This document shows, in pieces, positions 44,742 to 57,225 of a stretch of 60,000 nucleotides of DNA. Under the pieces are notes generated by a model that saw only the letters and a program-made list of their open reading frames with translations, was not told where the DNA came from and made no database searches. The position numbers and the translations under genes are program-made. Source of the stretch: Polytrichum commune (taxonomy: Eukaryota; Streptophyta; Polytrichopsida; Polytrichales; Polytrichaceae); the NCBI GenBank assembly GCA_950295325.1, contig OX485806.1:47241169-47301168 (forward strand), in the 5' to 3' direction. How positions within the stretch are numbered: the stretch's first letter is position 1; the number at the start of each line of letters is the position of its first letter.

Positions 44742-45795
44742 GTGTTAATGTACAAGGAAGAAGAGAACTCCGAGAAAGGAACTAGATCACCACCCATAAA
44801 AAGGGAAGAAGGGGCCAAAAGAAGGCACATACAACAAAGGCAACATGGCGTGAATTCCAAAATTGATGAAGAAAGAGTAGAAAGACAAGAAAAAAAAGAA
44901 AAAAAGATGAGAGGTATTGAAGACGAGTTAGTCAAAGGACGACAAACCAATCACGTGGGAAAACAACGTCACCTCCAACTATAATGGAAAGAGACCATCA
45001 TACTAGAAGTAGGAGTGAGGAACAAGAAGACGAAGTGGAGGAGATCTTCCTTGAGCAATTCAACGAAAAAAAAGAAAAACTCCGGCAAAAAAACTTAGAT
45101 GTTTTGGAAGACGAATATTTAGTACATGATACACCGTTAGGATCTTACAAGTTGAAGAAAACCAAAAAACCAACTTATGCCATGGACAAAGAAATTATAA
45201 TTGGAGAAACAAGTCAAGAGATTTCCACCAAAGAGAGTAACAATCGAGCAAAAGAAAAAGGCAATAGCATTAGGGACACTAAAAGAGACTTACAAGATCT
45301 ATTCGGACTAAGTCCGCCCACAAACTCCAAAGTTATAATGATGTTGGGAGGTGGAGGAATAGGAACAATGGCTCATAGAAGTAAAGTGCCACTTCTTAGT
45401 TACAAAGGGAAAAAAAACCCAACAGTTATTTACAGGAGTTCAACAATGTATACACGGCAAACCAAGAGACGACCAACCCAATTAAACTCCAGTTGTTTCC
45501 GGTACTCTCAAGAAGAAGGCCCTGGAGTGGTATACTCAATTTCCACCCGGATATTTTGCAACATGAGATGAAATGAAAGTAGTTTTTGTTTAACGATTCC
45601 GAATCAAGAAGTCAGAAGGGGAGATAATTGACATGTAAAACAAAAGAAGGATGAAACCATGGAAGAGTTCTTTAAAAGAGTCATGATCGCGGCTTTGAAA
45701 ATCAACACGGATCCGGATGAACAATTCAAGAGAACTTGGTTCTTAAATGGGCTTAGAAAAAAACTAGCCAAAATATGTGGCCCTACTACCCAGTG
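44742..45795 (+). pseudogene. Copy E gag: basic linker and Retrotrans_gag core
   Basis: 44742-45571 encodes a highly charged Glu/Lys/Arg-rich stretch (open from 44984 for 195 codons). A frameshift near 45490 leads into the capsid core: LKKKALEWYTQFPPGYFATW (about 45507-45566), then DETMEEFFKRVMIAALKINT (about 45650-45710) and RTWFLNGLRKKLAKICG (about 45733-45783). These are the standard parts of the Retrotrans_gag domain, which forms the capsid of the virus-like particle. At least three frame breaks and several stops prevent translation as one protein. The frame order and strand agree with the upstream LTR and primer site. Confidence 0.75.
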
Positions 45796-46032
45796 ACGAC
45801 CTAGCCATGGCAAAAGTATCAGCTCATAAGGTTGAGATAGGCGTATTCAAGAAAGAAAGAATGAGAGACAAAAGTGGTTAAGAAGAGACTAGCGAAGAAT
45901 CGGATAACGATAGAAAGAAAAAGAAAAAGAAAACAAAGGGAAAAAAATGAATACGAAAGAGGAGATTAAGGCTCTAAGAGAATAGCTAGAAGGAATTACC
46001 CCAGGAGATCGGCGATATCAAACAGGGGTAGT

Positions 46033-47062
46033 GTGCCAAAGATGCCAAAACCCCGGACACTATGTACAAGAGTGTCAAATGAAGCAGTGTACTAATTGCA
46101 ATAGCCTCACCCACAACACCCATGAATGTGTGTATAAGAGGCATGAAGCTCGCTGATCGAGAGAAAAAAATATGGAGTAAACCAAATACAACCTCAGCTG
46201 AACAACAATAGAAAGAGAGAATCCCATAAAAGAAGAGATTTGGAGGATGTGCGTCCGAGACCCCCTTCAACATTAGAGGGAGGGAAGAGAGACCCCCATA
46301 CCAAGAAAACGATTACCGATGGGAGGCCCTTATTGGGGAAACGAATATTGCAGGGAAGAATGACCCTACAACAATCGATACTATAGGACCAATGAAGGCT
46401 ATAGAAATGATTATAAGAAGGATGGGCCATACCCCTACCGTGGCCAAGATTACCGGAGAGAATGGACGCCTGTATCGAGGAGGACCTAAAGGGCCTATTA
46501 ACCACATGCAATTTGAATATCTCCGACATATGATGGATAATACTAATACCAAAGGAGCGCTGAAAACCGGGTATTCTAGCTTACCACGGCGGGAAGGCAA
46601 CACTGACAAGTGTTACCTTTGTAATTAGAAGGGGCACATGAAGCTAGGATGCCATGTTTTATAAGATATCAACAAGAAATGGGAAGATATCCCAACAACA
46701 ACACAAAATCCATTGTAGGAGCAAATGAAGTCACCCCCAAGGTGTGTGTAGTGACTAAAGCCCAAAAGGTGGCAAGTGAACAAAGAGAGAAGAATGATGA
46801 TAAAGATGACTCGGAAAGTGATACCACGTTCTATAGTAGTGGTAGTGTTATGGATTCCAAAAACAAAGATAACGATAGTAGTAATGTAGGTAGTGATGAA
46901 GAACTCCCGAGTGAAAAAGGAAATAAAGAAGCAAAAAAAAAGAATAGACAAGTAGGCAAGGACCTAATCAAAGACAGTCAGTGGCAAACAGTGTCGCAAC
47001 CCTTACTAACCCCTTTAACAATATTGACCATTTTCATTTCTAGCAAGGGTCACGAGAGCTAG
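46033..47062 (+). pseudogene. Copy E gag: nucleocapsid zinc knuckles and acidic linker
   Basis: Two CCHC zinc knuckles in tandem bind element RNA: CQRCQNPGHYVQEC and CTNCNSLTHNTHEC (46033-46129), both CX2CX4HX4C. A third, CYLCN*KGHMKLGC (46611-46652), has a TAG in its loop. The segment 46649-47062 encodes an acidic Ser/Asp-rich linker (DDKDDSESDTTFYSSGSVMD) followed by SQWQTVSQPLL. Gag continues beyond an unexplained insertion at 47950-48189. The three knuckles with wide spacing resemble the arrangement of the minus-strand element at 49973-50454. Confidence 0.75.
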
Positions 47063-47949
47063 CCCTTCGCATTCCGCCATGCTAGTGGTTAGCTCCTCCT
47101 ACCCCGACCTTTATAGTTCATAGGAGGGGAACCAACCTTCCTACTTTGCTTTTGGGACTCACCACTTAACTGGTAACCAATTTTTAGATGTGGATTTCCA
47201 TCCATGAAAGTCCAATCTTATGTTGATCATCGCGTTGTTGGAGGAACACTACAACAACCCGAACCATACTCGGCAACTATGGCCTCACATTGGGCCAATG
47301 CCCATGGAGGCCGTGCCGTTCGGCCTCGGGTGGGTGAAGCCACACCACCTTACCCATATAAGCCTCGAGGACTCTAGGCGGGGCCCCTACACCACTGTCA
47401 AGAAACCTTTTGTTTCTCTACCAAGAGTTGGGGCCAAGTAGACATTTTCCCTTAGCCGCTTGGCCTAGAAGCCCCTAGCAGCTTCATACCATCATAACTT
47501 CCTTATGTGATCCTTGATGCTAACAAACAACCACTCCATCTACATTTACGTTTCATATAGATGCCGATGGACTCCTCACTTGCCCCATTCGGGCAAGTAT
47601 TGAGGAAGTTGTGCGTGTTCAAACCTTGGCAGTCCCGGGAGCCACTGTTGTACCAAGGCGCTGTCCTGGGAAAGCGCCCCATTCAAATTGCGATATCTCC
47701 TAGCTCACACCTTTGATTGAGATGTTCTCAAGCATTCTAGAATCTACACGCCATAAGCTACGCATAGCTGATAGCCTTACCCTCTGCCTCCTAATCTCCA
47801 TGGGTGGGAAGCGTTCCCAATGCCCGGGGCCCTCACCCACACTAGGATCACTTGGGCCCTCTCACCAACGGCGCCACAAGTCCCGGGTGTCACTCCGGGG
47901 TCCCCTTTGTCCCCATGGTGTTTTGGGCACTCCTCATGAAGAGGTGCAT
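47063..47949. other. Unidentified insertion-like segment within copy E gag
   Basis: The composition changes here to GC-rich, low in A runs, while gag-like code lies on both sides. No ORF on either strand has a recognisable motif, and I could not define ends or a target duplication. A solo LTR or a captured fragment is possible. Confidence 0.35.
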
Positions 47950-48189
47950 GACAAAAAAAAGACAAATACACCAGAAGTTGAGCCAAGCCGTCCGAGAGAT
48001 GCAAAGGGAAGAGGGTGGAGCTCTCCCAACGCCAAAGGAGTTTGTACCTTTGTACCAACCACCAGCTGAGAAGAAAACTAAGGATAAAGGAGAGCCGACA
48101 AAGGCTAAAAACAAAAGCGGCGTAGAAATGGTCGTAAGAGTGGATAAGGTTATTAAGGAAGTGTTCAAGCAAACAAAGGCCAATATCTT
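47950..48189 (+). pseudogene. Copy E gag-pol linker fragment
   Basis: The open frame reads LSQAVREMQREEGGALPTPK, later EPTKAKNKSGVEMVVRVDKV and IKEVFKQTKANI, where it is cut by the end of a family-2 LTR (48190). The last phrase resembles the segment before the protease in plant gypsy polyproteins, where a helix precedes a short conserved Asn-Ile motif. That assignment is inferred. No protease or reverse transcriptase of this copy is in the window. Confidence 0.5.
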
Positions 48190-49745
48190 TGTGGTACTTT
48201 TGGGCCACCCCCTTCGAGGGAGCTTAAAAGTATCACACAAGCCTTCGATGAAGGTGGCCTGCACTTGCAGGTGCCCAAGCCAAACCTGGATGATAGGTGT
48301 ATAACATGAGTAGTTAAAATTTTAAGGGAAATTAAATATGCGTTGCAGTACCTCCGGAGGTTGGCCTTAGTTTTTTACTATTGTGGCTCTAAACTCCACT
48401 AACCAATTTTATATCTAGATCTAACTTTAACCTACAACCTATTCTACGCGCAGACGCACCAGCCTTGAAACCAAGGCAATCCTAATTTGTGAATTGGGAT
48501 GGTTCTGATATACACCAACCGGGTGTGACTCGTACCACCCTAGCTCAATGAACGGAATAACAACAATTTGATTGACCATTCAATTCTTCCTATTTCTTTA
48601 CTTAGTTTTATTTAGTTTTCTAAGCGGGGGAACTTGGCCTAAGTTCCACCCTTTATACAAATTCTTTTTTAATTATTTAATTTCGGTTGCACCTCCTACT
48701 TCACTACATTCACATATTATGCATCACCCCTTACCTGGTTGGTGCACCCCTTACCTCGGAACCTTCTAAGGCCTCATGCAGGTCCTTTGAAGGTCAAGTA
48801 ACATCTCAAACCCTTCGGACTTCAACGGTTCGAAGGGTGGTGTCACCCTACCGAGTTAAGTTTCCGATTCGGATAATTTGCCAACAAGGATTTACGATTT
48901 GTTTTGTACATATCTTGGGAAAATATAACATTTTAGAATAAAAATTCTTATGGGGCTAGCAGGTCTGATCCAACAGCCGCTACCCACAGGATCACCCTGT
49001 TTTTTTACTCCATCTTTGAAAATCCATAACTAATTGTCACCTTAACCAAATCACAATTGGAAAATGGCTATAGATAGCTATAGGAAATCTCTCTAAGAGA
49101 AAAATGATAAGTATTTTGTTCTAGCTCTTGAACTAAGCCTTCAGGGCATTGGCAACTGAAGTCTACAATGCCTCCACTCGAAATTCTACAATCCAACCTA
49201 CCTCTACAAAAGAATTTTTTTTTTGTTGATGTGTCAATAAACACACATTCTAACTAGGAGAGAGAGAGTAGAGGAGTTTGTCAAGCCTTTCTTTTAGGCC
49301 ATTGAGAATACATGCTAAAGGATTTCTCCTAACTACATTGAAGTAGGGCTTTGCCCAAGCATTAGAGGAAGAGAGAGTTACTACAAAATGGAAGGAGGGG
49401 TTTTTAAACCCTCTCAAAAAAGGGTTGGACCCTCTGCCACTAGCTCCATTCTTCGAACCCTTTCCCAAAATTTTGGTTCGGGGTTTTTTCCCGGTTGAGG
49501 TTGCCAGCCTCTTGCCGAGGTGGCTCCGACGGGGAACCTTAGAACATTTCTAATTTTTCGGCATCGAGTTGGCAAGGGGGCAAGGGGGCAAGTATCCCCC
49601 TTATTCTCTTTCTATTTTTTCTTCAAAAGTCTTCAAGCCGATTTCGTCTTCTTACGCCAAACACCTCTAATAGTTTTGTGTGACCCCTATTAACTAATAA
49701 ACTAATATTTGCTTAGCAAGCATCAACTAACATCAACTAATCCTA
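48190..49745 (-). repeat. Truncated LTR of family 2
   Basis: The reverse complement matches the family-2 LTR at 4434-7343. The 3' end of the LTR is intact at 48190 (TGTGGTAC on the plus strand). The block at 48440-48480 matches 7080-7110, and 49270-49745 matches about 4970-5400, including CAAGGGGGCAAG and GAGGTTGCCAGCCTC. It stops near 49745, so the first 540 bp of the LTR are missing. The 179-bp tandem repeat of the other copy seems absent. Past 49745 the sequence is the gag region of a different element. Confidence 0.78.
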
Positions 49746-52704
49746 TTAAACCTCTTAGTACTAGATTCTTCCCGCGGTATCGGGGTTGTCTTACGAGATC
49801 TAGTAGTGACGGCATTAACTTTTCCTTCCATTTGATCTTCATAGAAAGGGTCAAACTTCGACAGTTGTACCCTATGTACATTACGATCTTGTCTCTCATC
49901 TTCTTGTATGGTTACATGCTTACCCTTCTTCCAATCTTTCTCAGAGGATGGACCTTCCTTCTTCGGTTGGTTACACTCAACTGTAGGATGTTCTACTTCT
50001 TTACAATTCCCGCATAATGGGATATATTGTTGAACTTTCTAGGATTGGAACAATCTCTTGCATAATGACCTATTTCTCCACATCGGAAACATACTACGAA
50101 CTAATTGGGCATTGGTGTCTTATAATTTTGGGTTCTGGGATTATATGGAGGACCCCTCCAATTTGGTGGTTGATTAGTCTCACCCCAACTTGATCGATTC
50201 CCAAAATTAAGAGGTACCGGCCTACGGTTAAAGTTCTCTTTGGGGTTATAACTTGCATTAGGTCCACTATGCATACGCTCTTGTTGCCAAGGTCGCGATT
50301 AATTGGTGTCTATTTGGTTAACTGCGCGACTCTTAGACAAATTCCAACATTCATTCACCGAATGATTCCCTCCACAAAAGGTACATTTAACTCTCAAACC
50401 TTTTGGTGTGGGACATTCATTAGATAGATGACCATGTCCCTTACAATTATTACACCAGATATTAGTCCTTTCCTCACTTGGTTGTGGTCGTTTATTAGCT
50501 CCTCGGGTAATTTTGACTTCTAAGTCTGCTAACTTCTTGGTTATATCCATAAGAGCTAACTCTTGGGATGTGGATTGAGCAACCGGTGGAGGTTTTAATA
50601 TGACCTTGGGGGGTTTAGACAAATCTGTGCTAGGGTGTTTGAATTATGTGGCATCTATCATTGGCTTAGCACCTGGGTACGTTAAAGATTGACCAGGTAA
50701 AACATGATAGTAAGTCTGATCCTTCAGGGGTTGGTCATAAAGGTCATAATTATAATTCTCAAAAGTATATTGATCCTCTACACGAGACTCTTCCCAAGCT
50801 TTTGCTAAGGCAAATGCATCTTCTCTCGTGGTTGGGGTACGCTATCTCACATATAATTTTAACTCAAAAGGGTACAATCCCCCTATGAATATATTTATTA
50901 AGAAATTGTCGGGAATCTGACGAGTCCCCATCCTCAACAATATATCACTCATTCTCCCCCAATAACTGTCAACAGTCTCGTTTATACCCATACGGATTGT
51001 CCTTAATCTTTCCATTAGACTGTTCTCAAACCCTAAGGGTTTGAAGTATGCTAGAAATGCATCTTTAAGGGCATCCCAATCAGCAAATGGTGCTTGATGG
51101 GAAAACCATAAGAACGCACTCTCTTGCAATGTGGCTGCAAATACTTCCCTTGCCTTATCATGTGGGACACTGTTTGCAGCACACGCAATCTCAAATTTTC
51201 TCACATGGACATCAGGGTCTGTTCCTGGCCTACCTTGAAAATAGGGCAAATTCACTACACTATTAATTCGAGGTGGATTAGCTGCCATATTGAGCAGTGG
51301 TACTACGTGTACTGGTGGAGTGTAGGGTGTAAACAATGGGTTGCCCTACAAATTAATATGAAGAGATGGGGTGCATTCATAAGCAGTAGCCCACAACGAT
51401 GGAGTAGATGAGTATTCTGTAGCGAATAAGACTTTTGGTGACCAAAAGTCTCTCTCACCACTTGTTGTAGGTCTATCTAAGGGTGTTTCAAATTGGCCTT
51501 CTGTATTACTACCAAAATCTCCCCTCGCTTCTTCTAAAAATGGTTTAACCCAACTTCTTTTCTTCTCAAGTATTTGTCTCTGATATTCCCTGGCTGCCGC
51601 TCTTTCTTCTCTAGTTTTAGCGCTAGCTGCTCTCCTTACGGATGCAGATTGAGAATGAAATTTCTCATGAGCGGGTTCCAGCTTGACTGTCTCTTATCTT
51701 CCACTTGACTTTCTACAAGCATATTGTTCTAAAATCAACAGGGTTAAAATACAAAGGATTTTGGTCCATGAAATCAGGTATAAAAGGTGTAGCCCTTGGA
51801 TTCGGTTTTCCAAACACAAATTTATACTCCGTTATGGACAACTTAGTCCCTTGCCAGGTTCCGTCAACTGGTGGTACTACTTCTGACGTTATATTCTTCA
51901 ATCTTCCGTAAACAGAAAATAAGAACCTAAGTGATAAGGATAAAACAGGAGTATTGCGGTCAACAATTACCCGTCTATAACCTTTCTCTTGGTTCCAAAT
52001 TCGGTTGGTAATATTACGCTGTAAATCTAATGGTAAAGCTACAAACAGTTCTATAAATTCTTTGGGTAGGGTCACATTCTCTGGTGTGATATAGATTCCG
52101 TTCCCACGATAGCTGAAACGAAAAAATCTATATAAAACTGAGAATAAATATCCCCCTGAATAAATTTTGTGTTTGGCAGAGTCTGGGACTTGCCAACACC
52201 ACTCCATTAGTTTGTCAGGGCCTAACTAGAACAATAACGACATTGAGTTATGTCGATGGTTCTAGGTTTCCCGGTTGACTCAGTCAGATCATCCTTATAA
52301 TATCCTCTACGGTTCTTAGGTTGAACTCTAATGGGGTCACTCGACACACTGGTCCCTTCTCTGAAGTCTCTCGCTTTCCCTCGTTGAATTTGGTACCACA
52401 ATGTTTCTGCACCTAGAAGATTTTCCTCTCGGTACTGCTCTCTCTTCAATCTCTCTAACGTGTTATATACGTAATGTTATAATCTAGTGAGTCTATTGGA
52501 AAAAACACTCAAAAATTCATAAATTCGGTTGTCAATTCTCACAATGGGTTCTAACACTGGACAAATCTTGTAAGGTCTAGGAGGAAGAGTAGGATTGGAG
52601 ATAGGTGGGTAGTGTTGGTTTTGACTCCCAAGAACATGTACCTTATCTCTCTTTCTACGACCTCTAAACCTCCATTTGTTTTGTACATTCATTGTGGTTG
52701 ACAC
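49746..52704 (-). pseudogene. Gypsy gag with four zinc knuckles (copy D)
   Basis: From ATG at 52704 the minus strand encodes a basic N-terminus (52704-52222, two stops). The next part (52207-51713) includes NVTLPKEFIELFVALPLDLQ and NITNRIWNQEKGYRRV. The Retrotrans_gag core follows at 51336-50842 (LPYFQGRPGTDPDVHVRKFE, FAATLQESAFLWFSHQAPFA, MSDILLRMGTRQIPDNFLIN). A Pro-rich linker leads to four zinc knuckles: CNNCKGHGHLSNEC (50454-50412), CTFCGGNHSVNEC (50385-50347), CFRCGEIGHYARDC (50091-50050) and CGNCKEVEHPTVEC (50014-49973). Gag forms the particle and packages element RNA. Single stops at about 50842, 50640, 50299 and 50102 and a frame change near 50020 break it. The protease and the rest of pol are missing: at 49745 it abuts a truncated family-2 LTR, probably through a deletion. 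Confidence 0.85.
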
Positions 52705-52759
52705 TGACCATTTGTTATTTTTTTCTTTCCAATTTAACCTTAAAAGACGACCACAACCT

Positions 52760-52777
52760 TCCTCGGCAGCGGCGCCA
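52760..52777 (-). other. Primer binding site of copy D, tRNA-Asp type
   Basis: The minus strand reads TGGCGCCGCTGCCGAGGA, two differences from the tRNA-Asp-complementary site TGGCGCCGTTGCCGGGGA of plant Tat/Athila elements. It lies four bases inside the LTR end (...CTTACTACA) and about 55 bp before the gag ATG. It fixes both the strand and the LTR border. Confidence 0.85.
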
Positions 52778-52781
52778 AAAA

Positions 52782-54534
52782 TGTAGTAAGTTTTTGCTAT
52801 GGCTCAAAACAACAAAACCCAGGGAACTATGTCTCCAGGAAGATAATGTCTAAGGATTAATGTCACATTGGATTAAGGATCATAATAACAACCTAGGGTT
52901 TTTCTTCCTTCATTGCTTCTTAATTCCACTTATTCTCCATTCTTATGGTTCCTTTGTGCTTCCTCAGTCGTGAGTGATTCCGTCCTATCTTCAGGGAAAT
53001 TTTCTATCACTCTATGTCTTTGACCTATTTCAGTTGTGAAGCTCAAAAGCTTGGCAAGTTGTCCTTGGCAATTTGTCAGGACCGAAGTTCGGGGTAATGT
53101 CTTTTGGTAACCGCATCGTCTTTGATCAACATAATTCACAATTGCGATAATTTAATCATTTTTAATTCTTTTTTTAATTCAACTTACAACCATCATACAT
53201 GTCTTCACATAACTCAAGTCACCACCTTCATCTTCGATCATCTGGTGACTCATCTCAAGCAATCACCCACTTGTTAATATGAAATTCAATACATCAACAA
53301 CTAGGCTATATTCTTTCCTTAAGGCTTTATTCTGTTTTAAACTAATAATGTCATGTGGATGGTAAAGTCTTACTCCAATACGGTAATATCTCCTTCTCGG
53401 GAAGGTAATGTCTTGACAGCCTATAACCTGCCTCTAGTCCTTCCATGTCCATCGCTGGCTACTAGTCCAACTCTCTCTCTCTCTGAATCTCTCTCGGCTA
53501 ATGGCTAGTAAAGTAACAGCATTTGCCTAGGCGATAGCCCCCCTCTTTGCTCTCTGTCCACTTCTCTATAACGGCTATTGCCCTCCCGGCTGGCTACTAA
53601 GCTCCCTGAGAGTTCTCTCGACTCTTTCCCGACACTATGGCTCTCCTCCTTCTAGGCTAATTGCCAGCATTTGCTGCTCTCGGCTACTCGCCCAAGACTA
53701 AGCTTATTGCCTACTCAGCCTCTCCGACTGAGTTCATCAAGAACTTGCCTTCTTTCCGACAGGCTCATGTTTTTCGTCCACACCCCTTCAAGATAAGAAT
53801 ACTTTGCCACATCCTGACTTCCTCTCAGAATATTGCTTCTCTTTGCTCACGCTTCGCATATACTCAGCCTCTTCCGGCTCTTCCTACGACTAAGCATCCT
53901 TCAGTCAATAGCCATTTTACTCCTCTCTGCCAACTCGCCCTTAATCGACTTTGACATATTTCAATGCAAACTGCTATCAGCCTATAAGCCTGATTTTGAT
54001 ATTACAATACTACGTCAGACTACTTGCCTCGCTCGGATAATGCCACTGACGAACTCACTTCGCAGATCTCACATTCCATACACAAACATACACTTCCTCT
54101 CTAGTGACAATCAAATCAATGCTCATAAATGCCTCCAATCTTTACTGTTTCAAAGTTCACAGACACTACTACATTTGAGTGTTCCGACTCTCTGACTATG
54201 GCCAATCCCTCCGAGCCTCTCGCTCTGGGATATAACTACGACGACATTTAATCACTGAGTGATTCGCCCTCTAAGACTATCGCTAACTCTACGCTAGGAT
54301 TGAGACTATGTAAAATCTTTACTGTGTGCAAATAGCTCGTGTTTGCTGATGGCCGGCTCCTCCTTATCGACGAGGGAGGTGACGAGTCGGTTAGCCGTCG
54401 TAACCGCTTCTGAACGGCAATCACCCCCTTCATCGACTCCAGATGAAGTTTACCCGCTAATCACCAGATGAAAATCGTCAAAATAGGCTAATAGCCTTGT
54501 TCAGACAGGCGATGGCCAAAAAATTGGTTTTACA
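52782..54534 (-). repeat. Putative 5' LTR of copy D
   Basis: In plus-strand coordinates it starts TGTAGTAAG at 52782, next to the primer site. The other border is uncertain: the last TG/CA-compatible place before the next LTR is ...GGTTTTACA at 54534, giving about 1.75 kb. A CT microsatellite lies near 53468-53484. No similarity to family 1 or 2 is seen. ORFs here (for example 53661-53954) are compositional. The 66 bp between 54535 and 54600 are unassigned. Confidence 0.5.
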
Positions 54535-54600
54535 GCCCCCTTCATTCTTATCATGTGAAAGCTCAAGACTATGATAAAAAAAATGTTGATTATGGTGGTT

Positions 54601-57166
54601 TGTGAGCAAGAATTACCAACCACTCTCAATTGCGTCTTAGTCCGAGTGGGGAAGCTCTTCTCACACAAGCACATTCACCATTCAGATGTGCGAGTTTGGT
54701 TCACTTGATGACGAGCAAGGTGGTGTGTATAACACCTTTTTATTATTAAACCATACAAGCATTCACAAACGCTTAAGCACCTTACATTGTTAATTACCCA
54801 TGAATCAACTAAGTATTTTCCACATTGTAGCCTAATTGCACCATTCTCCCATAAGCGGGAATCTAACTTGTTTCCTATCTCCCGCCTCTCACCACTACGA
54901 GCTCATGCCCAATTTTAACTCCTTACTCTCCATGCACACATCTCATTAACCCTGCACACATTGTGCCCTTGACTATTTCCATGTCGAACTAAGTAGCCAC
55001 ACAATTACAACCCTAGGCAACCATGTCATCCACTACAAATGCGTCCCATGATCTCCAGCCGCCCACCTTACCTTGAAGTACCGATGACATTAACCCTGTG
55101 GCAACCTCTCCCTTCACACTAAGTACATGGCAGCAATTACCTGGAGGTCCAGAGAGTCTCTTCCCAAACCTTCTCGAAACCTCTATCCGCTTCGCACAGC
55201 CGCTCCTCGTCAAGCCTCCAGTGCCCACTATGAATTTGGGAACGCCACCGAGACAACAACCGTGGCAGCCACATTCAATCCCAGGTACTTCGGCCCACTT
55301 CAACGCGAGTGTAATTGTTCAAAGGAATCGATCACTTCCAGATCGCCCAGCGAGCTCAATTTCAGTGAACCCATGCCCTAGGTCCTCATCTCCTGCTAAC
55401 TTTGCACATGGTTGTTCATTTCATACCATTTTGAGATGTCCAGTCGCCTTAAATCCTCCGCTCATTCGCCCAGCTATGCACAATGTGAGTAGTAAACCCC
55501 CACCCTTAAGCGTCGTAATCTGGGGGGAGGCTTAAAGCTCTCACACAATAAGTTTATTCTATGCAACCCTTGGTCCAATCCTTCCAACAACTCCACATTC
55601 ATGAATGAGAACACAAAACTTCATGTAAAAAATGGCCAGAGCATTAAGAAACACTCTAAGTACTTACCAACTTGTCACCTACATCATCTAAAACACCCTA
55701 AAACCACTTCCCCACTAGGAAATGATTAATTAATCTAGCCTACTTGCCAATGGCCTTAGGTCACACCTTCACACATTGGTGTGCCTCAACCCTTCCCTCT
55801 TAACCCAACACTAAGAGCCCAGCCTCACCTCCCTTCGGCCCCCTTAACTCACTAAATCCCCCCCTGGCCTAATCTAACCATTCCTTTTTCCCTTCAGTCC
55901 TTAAGCCACGGCTGCAAGAGCCTTAGAGGCTGCTAACAAGCCTCCGAGGAAGTCCTCAGTCTTCATGACCCGGCCGGGATTTTGCGTTGTTGGCCTTTGA
56001 CCGACACCCGTCACTGCCCGTCATTCGGTGCGGGGACCAACTGATCTCCGCTCCCAGTCCTTATTCCTCCCTGGTTCTCCTTCTGGTTACCAGCTCACCT
56101 TGTCAGCCCTGAGTTGATCTCGATCCAGGGAGTTCGGAGCCCTCAGTTCCCTTCGCTGTTCTCGCACTCACCCTTGCACTGGCCCATAGGAATGCCACCT
56201 GTTCCATTCGCAGCCTTCTCCTCTGCTGCGGAACCGCCACCCAGAGATTGTACCCAACCCCCCTTTGCATTCTTAGCGCCTTTTGTTGACCTCAGATCTC
56301 CCTGAACCTGTGTGAGAGCAATACTGAATTTTTGAACTGGGCATTTGAATAAAATCCTTCTTTGACTCAGCATTCTTCCCAGTGCTACCTGCATTCGGTG
56401 TGCGGCCGAGGTTCCTGATTAAGAAGTGCGGCATTGCTCTTCCTAGCTCAGATCCGCCACTTTTTGTTGCCGCATTTCAGTTCAAATTCTGCCAACCGTT
56501 GGCCTAGCTCGCCCTCGGCTCAATTCCACCCATCCAGTTTTTAACTGATTGCTGCTGAAATTCTCCAAGGCACCGAGAACCTCCTCCCTAAGTCCATCAC
56601 TTCCCATCCCTCTCCTGAGGAGAGAGCAGTCATCACCATAGCGGCAACTCCCTGCCACCGTTGCTGGGCCGACGAGCGAGAGAGAATTTTTCTCTCCTGG
56701 TTCTTTTTTTTTCTGCCCTGAGGCCCCTGGCCTCCCTGGTTTCTCTGCCCATCGCAGAGGTTTATCCCTTTCCTTACCCCCCCTTAATGGGCAGCAAGGA
56801 CATTCAAACCAACTCTAAAACCCTGAGACTAACTTGCGATTTCCAACCTTAGCCTAACTAATTTCAACTACCTAGTTAACCATAAAATTAACCCGACTAA
56901 TTCTCAATAAACACAAGCCAATCATCACTCTTTTTACCTTTTCACTGACTTGGGCATCTCCTGTAGCCAGGTTTTCATTAACTTGAAGAAATAAAATGCC
57001 CATGAGCAAGCACCTAGACGTGCACTTCTCATCTAAAACCTAATTCAACTCCAAAATCTACCAACACTCTATTTATCTTTTCTATTTAGCTTGATAATTT
57101 TCCGAAGTCAGGGTTTTAATGAATTTAAAAGTTAAAATCACATGTGAATACAACATTGGGCTTACA
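54601..57166 (-). repeat. 3' LTR of copy B, family 1 (2566 bp)
   Basis: The LTR start (minus strand) TGTAAGCCCAATGTTG lies at 57166, after the integrase stop and a short spacer. The far end is at 54601 (plus strand TGTGAGCAAG). Markers shared with the solo LTRs are CAATTGCGTCTTAGTC (near 54629-54644) and AGCATTCACAAACGCTTAAG (near 54760). The five bases outside the end are TGGTT (54596-54600). Their partner would lie beyond the missing 5' part of copy B. The frames at 55098-55535 and elsewhere are compositional. Confidence 0.85.
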
Positions 57167-57225
57167 TAATTGGCGACCATCTGGGATTGGATCCTGAATG
57201 TCTTGCTCCACAGGCAAGTGTCCCG

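Noticed and set aside
53661-54195. ORFs of 97 and 120 codons on the plus strand
   Set aside because: Overlapping frames in CT-rich LTR sequence antisense to copy D; no motif.
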